DNA from: Sulfitobacter sabulilitoris
GTDB taxonomy: Bacteria; Pseudomonadota; Alphaproteobacteria; Rhodobacterales; Rhodobacteraceae
Reading direction: 5' to 3'
DNA: 64,000 bases
Assembly (NCBI RefSeq): GCF_005887615.1
Contig: NZ_VANS01000002.1
Coordinates: 682,001 to 746,000, forward strand
The translations under genes were made by a program, and so were the position numbers. The first letter of the stretch is position 1. Each line of letters opens with the position of its first letter. Positions 19,760 through 28,461 of this stretch are shown here, in pieces. The notes beneath the pieces are model-generated. The model saw nothing but the letters and a program-made list of their open reading frames with translations. It searched no databases and was not told where the DNA came from.

Positions 19760-20234
19760 GAACGATCATGCTGCCGACCCCCCATAGGGTCATCTGGAAA
19801 TGCGTGTTCTGCGCTGCCTCGTGGCAGAACCAATAGCTAAAGTGGTTGCCGCCAATCAGGAACCCGGCCCAAAGCCCGGTGAAAAGCGTGGCCCCGGCAA
19901 GTGCGAGGCCGCGCCCGGCATCGACCGAAGCCGCCCCGGCCGCCGCCACCAACAATGCCACCACGCCAAGCCAGAGGACGAGACACGTCAGCGCCTCGAC
20001 CAGAAGGACGGTGAGAAAGACGATCCTGTGCAGGCGAGGGTCGGTGACGGCGCGATGGGCCAGTACGGCAAATTCGTCGGGATAGTCTTTGCGCATCCGG
20101 TCCATGCGCATCACCTCGGCAATGGATGACAGGTTCAGCGCGGGAAACAGAAGGTTGTCGCGCAGTCCCAGCGACAGCCACAGCGCAATCAGGCCGGTGG
20201 CGACAGTTTGAGACAGGAGGAGTGCAAGCTCCAT
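19746..20234 (-). CDS. DUF2165 small integral membrane protein
   Basis: A 162-residue protein with four hydrophobic segments (about 3-28, 72-100, 107-130, 145-161) and the DUF2165 hallmark GNHFSYWFCHEAAQNTHFQM. Function of the family is not known. It is convergent with the dehydrogenase-like gene and overlaps its last 14 bases. Confidence 0.8.
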   Translation of the reverse strand: MELALLLSQTVATGLIALWLSLGLRDNLLFPALNLSSIAEVMRMDRMRKDYPDEFAVLAHRAVTDPRLHRIVFLTVLLVEALTCLVLWLGVVALLVAAAGAASVDAGRGLALAGATLFTGLWAGFLIGGNHFSYWFCHEAAQNTHFQMTLWGVGSMIVLMQG

Positions 20235-20271
20235 CAGGGGGCCCCTTGCCGCGACGAACTCGGGCGCAACG

Positions 20272-20297
20272 AAAAAGGGCCGCGACTGGCGCGGCCC
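20272..20297 (-). terminator. Terminator after the orphan binding-protein gene
   Basis: On the minus strand GGGCCGCG (20297-20290) pairs with CGCGGCCC (20284-20277) across a 5-base loop, followed by TTTTT. It lies 19 bases after the binding-protein stop, so downstream permease genes are not co-transcribed. Confidence 0.82.
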
Positions 20298-20315
20298 CTC
20301 GTGGTCAGTGTGCCA

Positions 20316-21980
20316 TCACGTCCAGGCGAGACGCGCGGGATCGAATTCGAACGAGATATGGTGCGCGCCGCCCACCAGACCGTCGCGGGTGTGGTTGAAC
20401 AGCGACCGCCAGTAAGGCTGGATCGTCACGCCGTCATCCTGGATCATCGCTTCGCCTTCGGCCATCAGCGCGCGGCGCTGTTCGACATCGGCCGTGGCCA
20501 GCGCCTTTTCAAGCAAGGCGTCGAATTCGGGGTTGGAATACCCGAATTCGTTCCATGCCTCGCCCGAGCGATAGGCCAGCGCCCAGATTTGCACGCCAAG
20601 CGGGCGGTGGTTCCAGTTCGTCGAGGAGAACGGGTATTTCACCCAGTCGTTCCAGAAGGTGGACCCGGGCAGGATGGTCCGCTTGACCTTGATGCCGGCA
20701 TCGCGCAACTGGGCGGCTACCGCATCGGTGGTGTCCTTGCGCCAGGCATCGTCGATGGAGATCAGCTCGTGCTCGAAATCGCCCATTCCGGCCTCGTCCA
20801 TAAGCGCCTTGGCGGCTGCGGGATCGACCTTGCGGGGGGGCAGTTCGGCATATTCGGGGTGCATCGGGCCGACGTGGTGGTTTTCGGCGACCAGACCGCG
20901 CCCGGCATAACCAAGCTCAAGCAGGATGTTGTTGTCCACGGCCATCGCAATCGCCTGACGCACGCGTTTGTCGGCGTAGGGCTTCATGCCATCGACTTCG
21001 GCCAGTTGGTTGGGCCGGATCACGATGGTTGCGGCGGTCACGATCTCGTTGCGGACCCAGCCATCGAGCGTATCGAAGAGGTCGATGAAATCGCCCTCGA
21101 TCGAATAGGTCATATCGATCTCTTCAGCCTCTGCCGCGGCGACGAATGCCGACGGATCGGTGCCGTAGTCGATATATTCGATCCGGTCCATGTAAGGCCC
21201 GCCATAGACTTCGGTGCCCCACCAGGTGTGGTCTTCGTTCTTGGTCAGGACCGCCTTGACGCCAACGTCGAATTCCGCCGGCAGATAGGGGCCGGTGCCG
21301 ACCGGATCGCCCGCGATGTCTTCGAGGTTTGTGGTGGCATGCGTGATCGCCGCCGGATAATCCGCCATTCCGGGGATCAGCGAGATGTCGGGGCGCGGCA
21401 GCATCAGCTTGACGGTGGTGCCGTCCACGACCTGGATCGCACCCGCAAGGGCCTTGTTGGTTTCGGGGTCGATCAGCGTGCCGAAGCGGCCCGCCATCGA
21501 GTTGCCCTCGACGTCCTTGTCGCACCAGGCGGTGATGTTCCGGGCGACATCCTCGGCGGTGAAATCGTCGCCGTTGTTCCACTTGACGCCCTGACGGACA
21601 TTCAGCGTGTATTCGGTGGCGTCTTCGTTGATTTCCCAGCTTTCGAGCAGCATGGGCGTGAACGTGCCGTCGTTTTCATATTTGACGAGGTATTCCAGCC
21701 ACCCGCGCGAGAAGTTGGCGATCTGCGACCAGTCATAGGTGCGCGGATCCTTGAGCGCGCGCACTTCCATCTGGATGCGGACAGTGCCGCCCATCTTGTG
21801 TGCGGCGGCCTGTGCGGGGGCGGCAAGGCCCAGCATCGAATAGGCCGTGGCGGCGGTGGCGCCGAACGCGCTGGCCAAGGCCAGGAATTCGCGGCGGTTC
21901 ACGGCATCGGTGCCAACCTTCGACGCGGAGTCGACCACCGCCTTGGGCAGGGGCTTACCGGTTCGTGTGAAAAATGTCAT
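20316..21980 (-). CDS. Tat-exported ABC substrate-binding protein, family 5 (DppA/OppA type)
   Basis: A 554-residue periplasmic binding protein of the dipeptide/oligopeptide/nickel/opine class. The N-terminus has a twin-arginine signal NRREFL (28-33), a hydrophobic stretch and AQA-AA. The SBP_bac_5 body is complete ([28 protein letters not shown]). No permease or ATPase genes flank it, so it is an orphan here. The creatininase-deaminase operon upstream on the same strand hints at an amide or heterocyclic substrate, but this is only proximity. Confidence 0.9.
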   Translation of the reverse strand: MTFFTRTGKPLPKAVVDSASKVGTDAVNRREFLALASAFGATAATAYSMLGLAAPAQAAAHKMGGTVRIQMEVRALKDPRTYDWSQIANFSRGWLEYLVKYENDGTFTPMLLESWEINEDATEYTLNVRQGVKWNNGDDFTAEDVARNITAWCDKDVEGNSMAGRFGTLIDPETNKALAGAIQVVDGTTVKLMLPRPDISLIPGMADYPAAITHATTNLEDIAGDPVGTGPYLPAEFDVGVKAVLTKNEDHTWWGTEVYGGPYMDRIEYIDYGTDPSAFVAAAEAEEIDMTYSIEGDFIDLFDTLDGWVRNEIVTAATIVIRPNQLAEVDGMKPYADKRVRQAIAMAVDNNILLELGYAGRGLVAENHHVGPMHPEYAELPPRKVDPAAAKALMDEAGMGDFEHELISIDDAWRKDTTDAVAAQLRDAGIKVKRTILPGSTFWNDWVKYPFSSTNWNHRPLGVQIWALAYRSGEAWNEFGYSNPEFDALLEKALATADVEQRRALMAEGEAMIQDDGVTIQPYWRSLFNHTRDGLVGGAHHISFEFDPARLAWT

Positions 21981-22495
21981 GGTCTTCCTCTCTGTTGTCG
22001 CGTGGACGGGATGATCCCTTTTGGCCCGCGATACCGGGATGGCCCGGCTTGGTGATGCAGTTTCCCTGCGTTCTCTATCTGCCTATGTTCAGGGCGTGGC
22101 CGATACTCAAACATCAAAGCATGTGGCGTCAACCCCGTCCGGGCCACGCGCGCCCATCAGGCACCGGTGCGAAACAAGCGGTTTTTCGCGCTGTCCGTGA
22201 CATCGCATGCAGGCGCGAATGGCCTTGCAGCGGGCTGGCCCACCCGCCACGCGGGCAGATTGGTCAAAGAGCGCCCTGAATAGGGGCTATCGGTGTCGCT
22301 GTCGTGCCTTGACCTGGTGTTTTGAACGGCCGTTCCGTCAGGCGGCGAGCGATGCCGGACCAGCACACAGCAAACCGGTCCGCCTGTATGGGTTTGTCGT
22401 GGGCGTCGCGAAACACGCGCCACGAACCGCGTCAACGGGCCAGGCGCGCGCGAATCTCGCGCAGGACTCGCGCCATCCGGCCAGTGGCGATCACA
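21981..22495. other. 515-base non-coding stretch
   Basis: Between the binding-protein start and the FAD-oxidase stop, both minus strand. Open frames here have no recognisable protein character. The region near 22436-22495, read on the minus strand, encodes a basic peptide (ATGRMARVLREIRARLAR) that might be a remnant or a very small gene, but it has no clear ribosome site. The rest holds the presumed promoter of the binding protein and the palindrome at 22324. Confidence 0.5.
22324..22335. promoter_or_regulatory. Perfect 12-bp palindrome, possible TetR-type operator
   Basis: GAACGGCCGTTC is a perfect inverted repeat 344 bases upstream of the orphan binding-protein start. The GAACG...CGTTC pattern resembles operators of TetR-family regulators, but no TetR gene is in the window. 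Confidence 0.35.
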
Positions 22496-23905
22496 TCATT
22501 GTGCTGTCTCCAGGGCCTCGATCTCTGCGGCTGACAGATGCTTGACGCTGTCCCAGGCCGCTGATTTGGCGGAGTTGAGCAGCCCCTTCGGGTCCAGCCG
22601 TTTTTTCCAGGCAAGGTGGCGGTAGTCGGCAGTCTTCAATCCGCCCCCTTCGACGCGCCAGGTGTGCGCGTCGTGGACGGGAAAGCCGTTGTCCTCGTAG
22701 ATGGCGTTGATCTGATCCAGCCGCGCGCGACCGGAAAACCAGATGATCGGCAGATCGAAGGTGACGATCTGTCCACCCACACGCGCGAATTCGTGATGCA
22801 TCCAGACGTCGTCGCCCAGTTGCGGGCGCAGCCTTGCGATGGCGCGCGGATCGGGTGGAGCGGGGCAGCCGACCTGCTGATAGGTCGCCTTGCGGTCGGC
22901 CTTGAGCACCTGAAGCGTGGTGTGGTTGTACGAGAAATCGAACACATGCGGCAGCTTGGCTTCGATGCGTTCGTCCTCAGTCAGGGTCAGATCGACATGA
23001 CCGCCCTCCTGCGTGATCAGCGCCCGAAAGGCGGCCACGTCCTCTTGGGGGAGCAGGGAGACCAGCAGATGTCTGTCCTTGCGGATATGCCCGTCAAGGC
23101 GGGGAAAATAGGCGCAGATGCGCGCATCCGCCGTGCTGACGAGCTTGCAGGCAATGGCCTCGTCGCGCGCCAATGCGTGGCCCGCGGCATAGGCGTCTTC
23201 GTAACGGTCGAACGTCGCCATGCACCCGACCCAGTCGCGCGTGGGCACAGTGCGCAGGCTGACTTCGGTGATGACCCCGTTGATCCCCCAGGCGTGATGG
23301 ATGTGCAGGGTGTCTACGCCTTCGAACAGGTGTTCGCGGGGGGTGGCGTCAAGCGACTGCACCTTGAGCGCGATGATGTTGCCCGGATCGCGCAGGGCGC
23401 CGTTGGCGACCGATCCGATGCCCGCCGATCCGCCCGCGACAAAGCCGCCGACGGTCGCGATGTCCTGCGTCGAGGGGAACATCGCCATTTCCCGGCCCTG
23501 CGGGATCAGCGCGGCATTGATGTCGGCCATCAGCGCCCCCGCTTCGGCCCGCACGAAACCGTCGCCAACCTCGATCACGCGGTTCATCGCGGTTGTCTCG
23601 ATGATCAAGCCGCCGTTGACCGGCACCGCCTGACCATAGTTCCCGGTGCCCCCACCGCGCAGCACGACCGGCGCGTCATGGGCATAGGCGACCGCCAGTA
23701 CATGACGCATTTCATCGGGTGTCCTGGGCCGCGCGACCAGATCGCCGAAGCAGGATTTCAGTTCGGCGTTCAGGATCGGGCTGTACCAGAAGAAATCGCG
23801 GCTGCGTTTCTTGACCAGGACCGGCGTGTTGATGACCTCGACCGGGGCCAGAGCCCGGGCAAAGGCGCCCCAGTCGATGTCGGTCTTTCCGGAAATCGAT
23901 GTCAT
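22496..23905 (-). CDS. FAD-linked oxidase (VAO/PCMH type)
   Basis: A 469-residue flavoenzyme. The PCMH-type FAD domain is in the first 230 residues, with PVVLRGGGTGNYGQAVP (about 79-95) as the pyrophosphate loop and MAMFPSTQDIATVGGFVAGGSAGIGS (about 141-166). The C-terminal part has the cap-domain character of glycolate-oxidase/lactate dehydrogenase relatives, including LDPKGLLNSAK. The substrate is unknown. The ATG overlaps the stop of the upstream amidohydrolase (ATGA), placing it last in a coupled three-gene operon. Confidence 0.87.
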   Translation of the reverse strand: MTSISGKTDIDWGAFARALAPVEVINTPVLVKKRSRDFFWYSPILNAELKSCFGDLVARPRTPDEMRHVLAVAYAHDAPVVLRGGGTGNYGQAVPVNGGLIIETTAMNRVIEVGDGFVRAEAGALMADINAALIPQGREMAMFPSTQDIATVGGFVAGGSAGIGSVANGALRDPGNIIALKVQSLDATPREHLFEGVDTLHIHHAWGINGVITEVSLRTVPTRDWVGCMATFDRYEDAYAAGHALARDEAIACKLVSTADARICAYFPRLDGHIRKDRHLLVSLLPQEDVAAFRALITQEGGHVDLTLTEDERIEAKLPHVFDFSYNHTTLQVLKADRKATYQQVGCPAPPDPRAIARLRPQLGDDVWMHHEFARVGGQIVTFDLPIIWFSGRARLDQINAIYEDNGFPVHDAHTWRVEGGGLKTADYRHLAWKKRLDPKGLLNSAKSAAWDSVKHLSAAEIEALETAQ

Positions 23906-25089
23906 GTCGGTCCCTCGTGCAGTGGGGTCAGGCTGCCGCGCCCGGCAACCAGATCGGCCGTTGTCGTCGCGGTGCTCAGCAAAAGGTCTCGGGGGCTGCT
24001 GCCCTTGACCAGGACCGGGCGCAGTCCAAGCGCGGCGGCGGCGTGGGTCGTGACGGCGGGCAGCCAGCGACCGAACGGCGGGTCAAGATGTGCGCCCATG
24101 ACCCCGAGGTGAAGCGCCTCCATCGGGTCGTGCCGCCCCACAGGACAGAACGCATCGGCGACATTGTCCGAGGCCAGAACGATCGGCACGCCGCCTGCCT
24201 GCAATTCGCGCAGCCGCGTGAGGCCGCGCCGGTCGGGGGTGCCATGGGCGCGCCCTTGCAGGTAGAGGTTCGTCGTTGGCAGCGCGCAGACCGCGATGCC
24301 GGCGCGCGCGAGTTTGTCGATGACGCGGGCGAGCGTGGCCGTGTCCTTGTCCATCAACCCGCAGGCATGACCGCACAGGATCGGCCCGGCGAAGTCCGTT
24401 TCGATCGCCATGTCGGCAATCGCCTCCACCCCGTCGAAATCGCCAAGCCCCTCGTCGGCGTGAAAGTCGAGCGGCAGGCCGTGGCGCGCCGCCGCGTCGA
24501 ACATGTTGCGCAGGCCCGCTGTCCGGTCCGCGTGGTCCAGAACGAATGCGCCCAGCACGCCGCCGGTGGGCGCGATGCCGCGCGCCACGGCGTTGCAGAA
24601 CGTGGCATCCGCCATCTGGTCCACTCCCATCAGGGCCGCGCATTGCACGGTCATGCCGGCCATGCCCTGCGCCAGTTCGGTCACCACGGACCACGCCCGC
24701 GGCGGCGAAGCCGTGTCGCGCCAATCGATGTGCGTGCGAAGTGCGGAGCATCCTGCCATCGCGGCCTCTTGCAAGCCTTGTCCCGCGCGGGCGCGCAGGT
24801 CGTCTTCGGTCCAGTTGTCGCGGTCCGCCGCCTGCGTCTCAATCGCCTTGCGAAGATCGCCACCGACTGGACCCAGGCGATGAAAGCTGTGGCATTTGTC
24901 CAGATGGCAGTGCGCCTCGACCAGTTTCGGCACGACCATGCGCGGCCTTGGCGTCTGCGCGGACGGGGTCATGCGGGTCACGCGCCCGTCCCGGACGTGC
25001 AGGTCGCCGCGCAGGCAGTCGCCTGTGGCGTCACCGCCCAGACCGTCGCCGGCAAGGCTTTGCGGGACAAGAACGTCGCGCAGGATCAC
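23902..25089 (-). CDS. Amidohydrolase of the cytosine-deaminase type
   Basis: A 395-residue metal-dependent hydrolase. Metal ligands are visible as HxH (H60, H62 in VEAHCHLDK), HADE, GHACGL and a late LASDNVADAF. This pattern matches cytosine/isoguanine deaminases and atrazine-pathway deaminases. The start is a GTG whose last two bases overlap the upstream stop (GTGA); the longer upstream frame overlaps the creatininase gene and is not used. Substrate is likely a cyclic amide or amine, undetermined. Confidence 0.85.
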   Translation of the reverse strand: MILRDVLVPQSLAGDGLGGDATGDCLRGDLHVRDGRVTRMTPSAQTPRPRMVVPKLVEAHCHLDKCHSFHRLGPVGGDLRKAIETQAADRDNWTEDDLRARAGQGLQEAAMAGCSALRTHIDWRDTASPPRAWSVVTELAQGMAGMTVQCAALMGVDQMADATFCNAVARGIAPTGGVLGAFVLDHADRTAGLRNMFDAAARHGLPLDFHADEGLGDFDGVEAIADMAIETDFAGPILCGHACGLMDKDTATLARVIDKLARAGIAVCALPTTNLYLQGRAHGTPDRRGLTRLRELQAGGVPIVLASDNVADAFCPVGRHDPMEALHLGVMGAHLDPPFGRWLPAVTTHAAAALGLRPVLVKGSSPRDLLLSTATTTADLVAGRGSLTPLHEGPT

Positions 25090-25871
25090 CGCGCGCGCCC
25101 CGGCAGGTCGAAGGTTGCGAAATCGGCCAGGTATCGCGCCAGCTCCTGTCCCGCGGTTTCGATCAGCCGCGCCCCTTTGCGCGCCGTCGCCGCCGATGCG
25201 TCGCCGCAGGCGCCGTCGGGGTTCAGATCCTCGATCACCCAGCCGGGGCGCGCGGCCTGCCCGGTCAGGCCGGTCAGGTGGTTCGCCGCCTCCCATGCCG
25301 CCATGCCGGCGGTGAAATCCTGCGCAAGGTCCATGTTCACACGGTCGGGGCGCAGGGCCAGCATGGCGCTGGTTTCGATCTCGCCCGCGTGCAGGTCATG
25401 CGCCACGTCGGCAAATCCCGACAGATCGCCCGCAAAGGCGAACCAAGATGCGTGGGCCGCGACCAGGCCGTGATCCACGCGCGCGGCGCGCACCGCGATT
25501 TCCAGTATGGCGGTATTCCCGCCATGCCCGTTCAGGCACAGCACACGGGTGACGCCCGCGCGGGCGATGCCGTCCATGATGTCGCCCAGCACGGCCAGCA
25601 GCGTCGTGGCCCCCAGGCTGAGTGTGCCGGGAAAGCCCATGTGTTCGTCGCTTTTGCCGATGGCGACCGTCGGCAGAACCAGCACGGATTGCCGTGGCGT
25701 CAGGTTTGGCCACATGGCCGTGATCACGCCATCGGTCAGGTCGCGGTCCACCGACAGGGGCAGGTGCGGACCATGCTGTTCGGTGGCGCCCAACGGCAGG
25801 ACAGCGATGGTGTCGCGCGGCAGCGCGCGAAACGCAGGCGCCGCCAGATCGGCCCAGTAGGCTTGGGTCAT
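25086..25871 (-). CDS. Creatininase-family amidohydrolase
   Basis: A 261-residue enzyme of the creatinine amidohydrolase / MftE family. Conserved pieces: LGATEQHGPHLPLSVD (metal ligands E31, H33, D42), NGHGGN, and HAGEIETS. Family members hydrolyse small cyclic amides or formamide groups. ATG 25871 begins the standard N-terminus (MTQAYWADL). First gene of the operon with the deaminase-like and FAD-oxidase genes; the three together suggest stepwise breakdown of a cyclic nitrogen compound. Confidence 0.87.
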   Translation of the reverse strand: MTQAYWADLAAPAFRALPRDTIAVLPLGATEQHGPHLPLSVDRDLTDGVITAMWPNLTPRQSVLVLPTVAIGKSDEHMGFPGTLSLGATTLLAVLGDIMDGIARAGVTRVLCLNGHGGNTAILEIAVRAARVDHGLVAAHASWFAFAGDLSGFADVAHDLHAGEIETSAMLALRPDRVNMDLAQDFTAGMAAWEAANHLTGLTGQAARPGWVIEDLNPDGACGDASAATARKGARLIETAGQELARYLADFATFDLPGRAR

Positions 25872-26066
25872 ATGCGTCTCCCGCTCACGGGTACGCCGCG
25901 GTTTCGGCAAGACGACAGGCAACGCTTATCCATGTCCCTCCCTTTCGGAGAAAAAGAATTCAGCGGCCCTAAGATGCGTATCCGTGCCAGAGATCTGTGG
26001 CTAGGCTGGCAAAAAAAGCGCGGGTCCGCAAGGCTGTTTCCACGGACCGCGAGAAAGGAAGGCCCG

Positions 26067-26459
26067 ATGAAACCGCTGTCTCCTCCCGGCATCGCCGCGC
26101 CCTTTGCGCGCTACAGTCACGGTGTCGAAGTGCCCGCCGGGCATCGCCTCGTGCGGACCTCGGGGCAGTTGGCGCAGGCGCCGGATGGCACGGTGCCGGA
26201 GGGCGCGGGGGCACAGGCGGACCTGTGTTTTGAACACATCACCGCCATCCTGGCCGAGGCAGGCATGGGGCCCGCGGATGTGGTGCATATCACGGGGTAT
26301 GTCACGGACCGTGCGCATATGGCGGGGTACATGGCGGCGCGTGACCGGTTTCTTGCGCAGGTCACGGCGCTGCCGGCGTCCACCCTGTTGATCGTGGCGG
26401 GCTTTACCCGCGCCGAATTCGTGGTCGAAATCGAGGTGTGGGCCGCAGCGGCGCCGTAG
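26067..26459 (+). CDS. Rid-family protein lacking the RidA deaminase arginine
   Basis: A 130-residue YjgF/YER057c/UK114 protein, expected to form a trimer. The fold signatures YSHGVEV, RTSGQL and the C-terminal VVEIEVWA are present. The arginine that RidA uses for imine/enamine deamination (R105 in E. coli RidA, within PARS) is serine here (PAST, S105). That places it among the non-RidA Rid subgroups of uncertain chemistry. It has a good ribosome site (GAAAGGAAGG) and is divergent from the creatininase operon across 195 bases. Confidence 0.88.
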   Translation: MKPLSPPGIAAPFARYSHGVEVPAGHRLVRTSGQLAQAPDGTVPEGAGAQADLCFEHITAILAEAGMGPADVVHITGYVTDRAHMAGYMAARDRFLAQVTALPASTLLIVAGFTRAEFVVEIEVWAAAAP

Positions 26460-26466
26460 CGCGGCC

Positions 26467-26658
26467 CTAGGGCCTGGGCGATCTGGCGGCGTCGATCAAT
26501 GCGCGCAGCCGGTCGAGATCGCCGACCTCGTTGGCAAGGATCAGCACGAGCCGCGCATTGAGGGCCTGGCTTTGCGCCTCGCTCAATCCTTCGTGTGCGG
26601 CCATCAGGGCGCTGTAGAGGTCGTCGGCGCCCGCGCCGAGCTTGTCGTCGAGACTCAT
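26467..26658 (-). CDS. DUF2783 protein
   Basis: A 63-residue acidic, helical protein matching the DUF2783 pattern (ADDLYSALMAAHEGLSEAQSQ, then ALNARLVLILANEVGD). The start overlaps the stop of the FAD monooxygenase upstream (ATGA), so it is translated with it. A subunit or stabiliser role for the monooxygenase is plausible but unproven. Confidence 0.82.
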   Translation of the reverse strand: MSLDDKLGAGADDLYSALMAAHEGLSEAQSQALNARLVLILANEVGDLDRLRALIDAARSPRP

Positions 26659-28256
26659 GGCTGCCTCCCCATCGCGCGGGCCAGCGCCGCGCGGATCGGC
26701 TCCGCGTCATCGCTGGCAAACACCGCGCAGACATGCCCGTCGGGGCGCAGAAGGTACAGATGGTCGGTGCCATAGCGCGCGGCGGCCAGCCCGGCGGGAT
26801 CGTCAAAGCAAGGGTAATCGGCGCCGTGACCTATTCCCATGCGGGCCAGTCCATCGATGTCAGGGATCGGGTCGGGGCCGCATCGCATCAGGGCAAAGCG
26901 GCCAGGTATTTCGGACACCAGCCATGTGTCGCCCTCCGGCCCGATCAGCGGCGCGTCGATCAGTGGCGTGCCCGGCGGCACCGGCGCATCGCCAGGCGTC
27001 TGCAGCGATGCACGCGACAGGACGCAGGGCTGTGACAACCGCCCGGAATTGATCAGCCTGCGCGCGAAGGGATGCCTGTGCGCGAGGTCGAGTGTCGCAT
27101 CGCGAAACAGCGCCTCGACCGGGGATTTGGGGGTCATGAAATTGGTGGCGCGGGTGGAATGGAGGATGTTTTCGGACGCCGCAGTGCCGCGTTCCTCATC
27201 ATAGCTTTCGAGCAGGGAGTGCCCGGCGTCGCCGTGCAGGACGGCGGCCAGCTTCCAGCCGAGGTTGTCCACATCCTGAATGCCGCCGTTGCCACCGCGC
27301 GCGCCGAACGGGCTGACGACATGGGCGCTGTCGCCCACAAAGATCACCCGGCCGTGCACGAAACGGTCGAGCTTGGCGCAGCGGAACTTGTAGACGCTCA
27401 TCCAGTCGAGCCGGAACGGCGTGTCGCCGACAATTGCCTTGATGCGCGGGATCACTTTTTCTTCCGTCGCCTCGACTTTCGGGTCGGTGTCGGGGCCCAG
27501 TTGCAGGTCGATGCGGTAGATGTTGTCGGGCTGACGGTGCAGCAGCGCGGATTGGCCGGGGTGAAAGGGCGGTGCGAACCAGAACCACCGCTCCGGCGTG
27601 TCGGTGGCAAAGGGGCTGCGCTCCATCTCGACATCGACGATCAGGAAGTGTTCCTCGAAGGTCTGGCCTTCGAAGGCGAGGTTCATGCGCTTGCGCGTCG
27701 GGCTGCCCGCCCCGTCGCAGGCAAGATAGTAGTCTGCGTCCAGCGTGTAGGAACCGTCGGGCGTGTCGATATCGATGCGCACATGATCGCCGTGATCGGC
27801 GTGGTCCGTCACGGTATTGAGGAACCTCAGGTCAATGAGATCCGGGAACTGCTGTGCGCGCTCGACCAGGTACTGTTCGACGTAATATTGCTGAAGGTTG
27901 ATGAAGGCAGGATATTTGTGGCCCTCGTCCGGCAGCAGATCAAAGGCATAGACCGGGCTGTCGCCATGAAACAGTCGCCCCACCTTCCAGGTGACGCCCT
28001 TGGCCAGCATCCGTTCGCCCAGCCCCAGGCGGTCGAAAATCTCGAGGCTGCGCTTTGCCCAGCAGATGGCGCGGCTGCCCACGGACACCACGTTGTTGTC
28101 ATCGAGGACGACCGACGGCACGCCGCGCTGCGCCAGGTCGATGGCCATCGACAGACCGATCGGCCCCGCGCCCGCGATCGCGACGGGATGGCGCGGTTCG
28201 GGCGTGCGCAGCCCCGGCGGGGCGACATAAGGAAAGGGCGCGTAGTCATAGGCCAT
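26655..28256 (-). CDS. FAD-dependent aromatic monooxygenase (MhpA-like)
   Basis: A 533-residue group A flavoprotein monooxygenase. The FAD-binding GAGPIG motif is at 29-34 and the GDSAHVVSPFGARGGNGGIQD motif near 300; the C-terminal thioredoxin-like domain usual in phenol and 3-(3-hydroxyphenyl)propionate hydroxylases follows. In this operon with hmgA and fahA, para-hydroxylation of a 3-hydroxyaryl acid to a homogentisate-type product is the most likely role. ATG 28256 is chosen (MAYDYAPFPYV); the start region overlaps the preceding small gene by 11 bases. Confidence 0.87.
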   Translation of the reverse strand: MAYDYAPFPYVAPPGLRTPEPRHPVAIAGAGPIGLSMAIDLAQRGVPSVVLDDNNVVSVGSRAICWAKRSLEIFDRLGLGERMLAKGVTWKVGRLFHGDSPVYAFDLLPDEGHKYPAFINLQQYYVEQYLVERAQQFPDLIDLRFLNTVTDHADHGDHVRIDIDTPDGSYTLDADYYLACDGAGSPTRKRMNLAFEGQTFEEHFLIVDVEMERSPFATDTPERWFWFAPPFHPGQSALLHRQPDNIYRIDLQLGPDTDPKVEATEEKVIPRIKAIVGDTPFRLDWMSVYKFRCAKLDRFVHGRVIFVGDSAHVVSPFGARGGNGGIQDVDNLGWKLAAVLHGDAGHSLLESYDEERGTAASENILHSTRATNFMTPKSPVEALFRDATLDLAHRHPFARRLINSGRLSQPCVLSRASLQTPGDAPVPPGTPLIDAPLIGPEGDTWLVSEIPGRFALMRCGPDPIPDIDGLARMGIGHGADYPCFDDPAGLAAARYGTDHLYLLRPDGHVCAVFASDDAEPIRAALARAMGRQP

Positions 28257-28461
28257 CGGAGTGATCCCCCTTGATGAGCTTGCGCAGTGTCCAAAGAAAG
28301 GTGCCGCCGAAAAACGCACCGGCCACGCCGATCACCTCGAACAGCGCGGGCCCCTGCGGAATGCCGCGGTAGAGCATCGCAGCCAGCATCAGCGCCAGCC
28401 CCGCCGCCGACACGTAGAGCCGGAACTTCAGCTCCGGTTTGCCGGGGCCGAATTTGCTCAT
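28246..28461 (-). CDS. Small two-helix membrane protein
   Basis: A 71-residue protein with two hydrophobic segments (about 15-30 and 41-58) and a basic C-terminus (RKLIKGDH). The start overlaps the MBL gene stop (ATGA) and the end overlaps the FAD monooxygenase start, so it is embedded in the operon. No family recognised. Confidence 0.72.
   Translation of the reverse strand: MSKFGPGKPELKFRLYVSAAGLALMLAAMLYRGIPQGPALFEVIGVAGAFFGGTFLWTLRKLIKGDHSDGL

Noticed and set aside
20208-22055. A 615-codon plus-strand open frame.
   Set aside because: It is antisense to the substrate-binding protein and crosses its terminator; high GC removes stop codons in such shadow frames.
22157-22435. A 92-codon minus-strand frame in the 515-base gap.
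   Set aside because: No ribosome site, no recognisable domain and shadow-like composition.
22616-25473. Long plus-strand frames (498 and 524 codons).
   Set aside because: They are shadows of the FAD oxidase, amidohydrolase and creatininase, which carry complete motifs on the minus strand.
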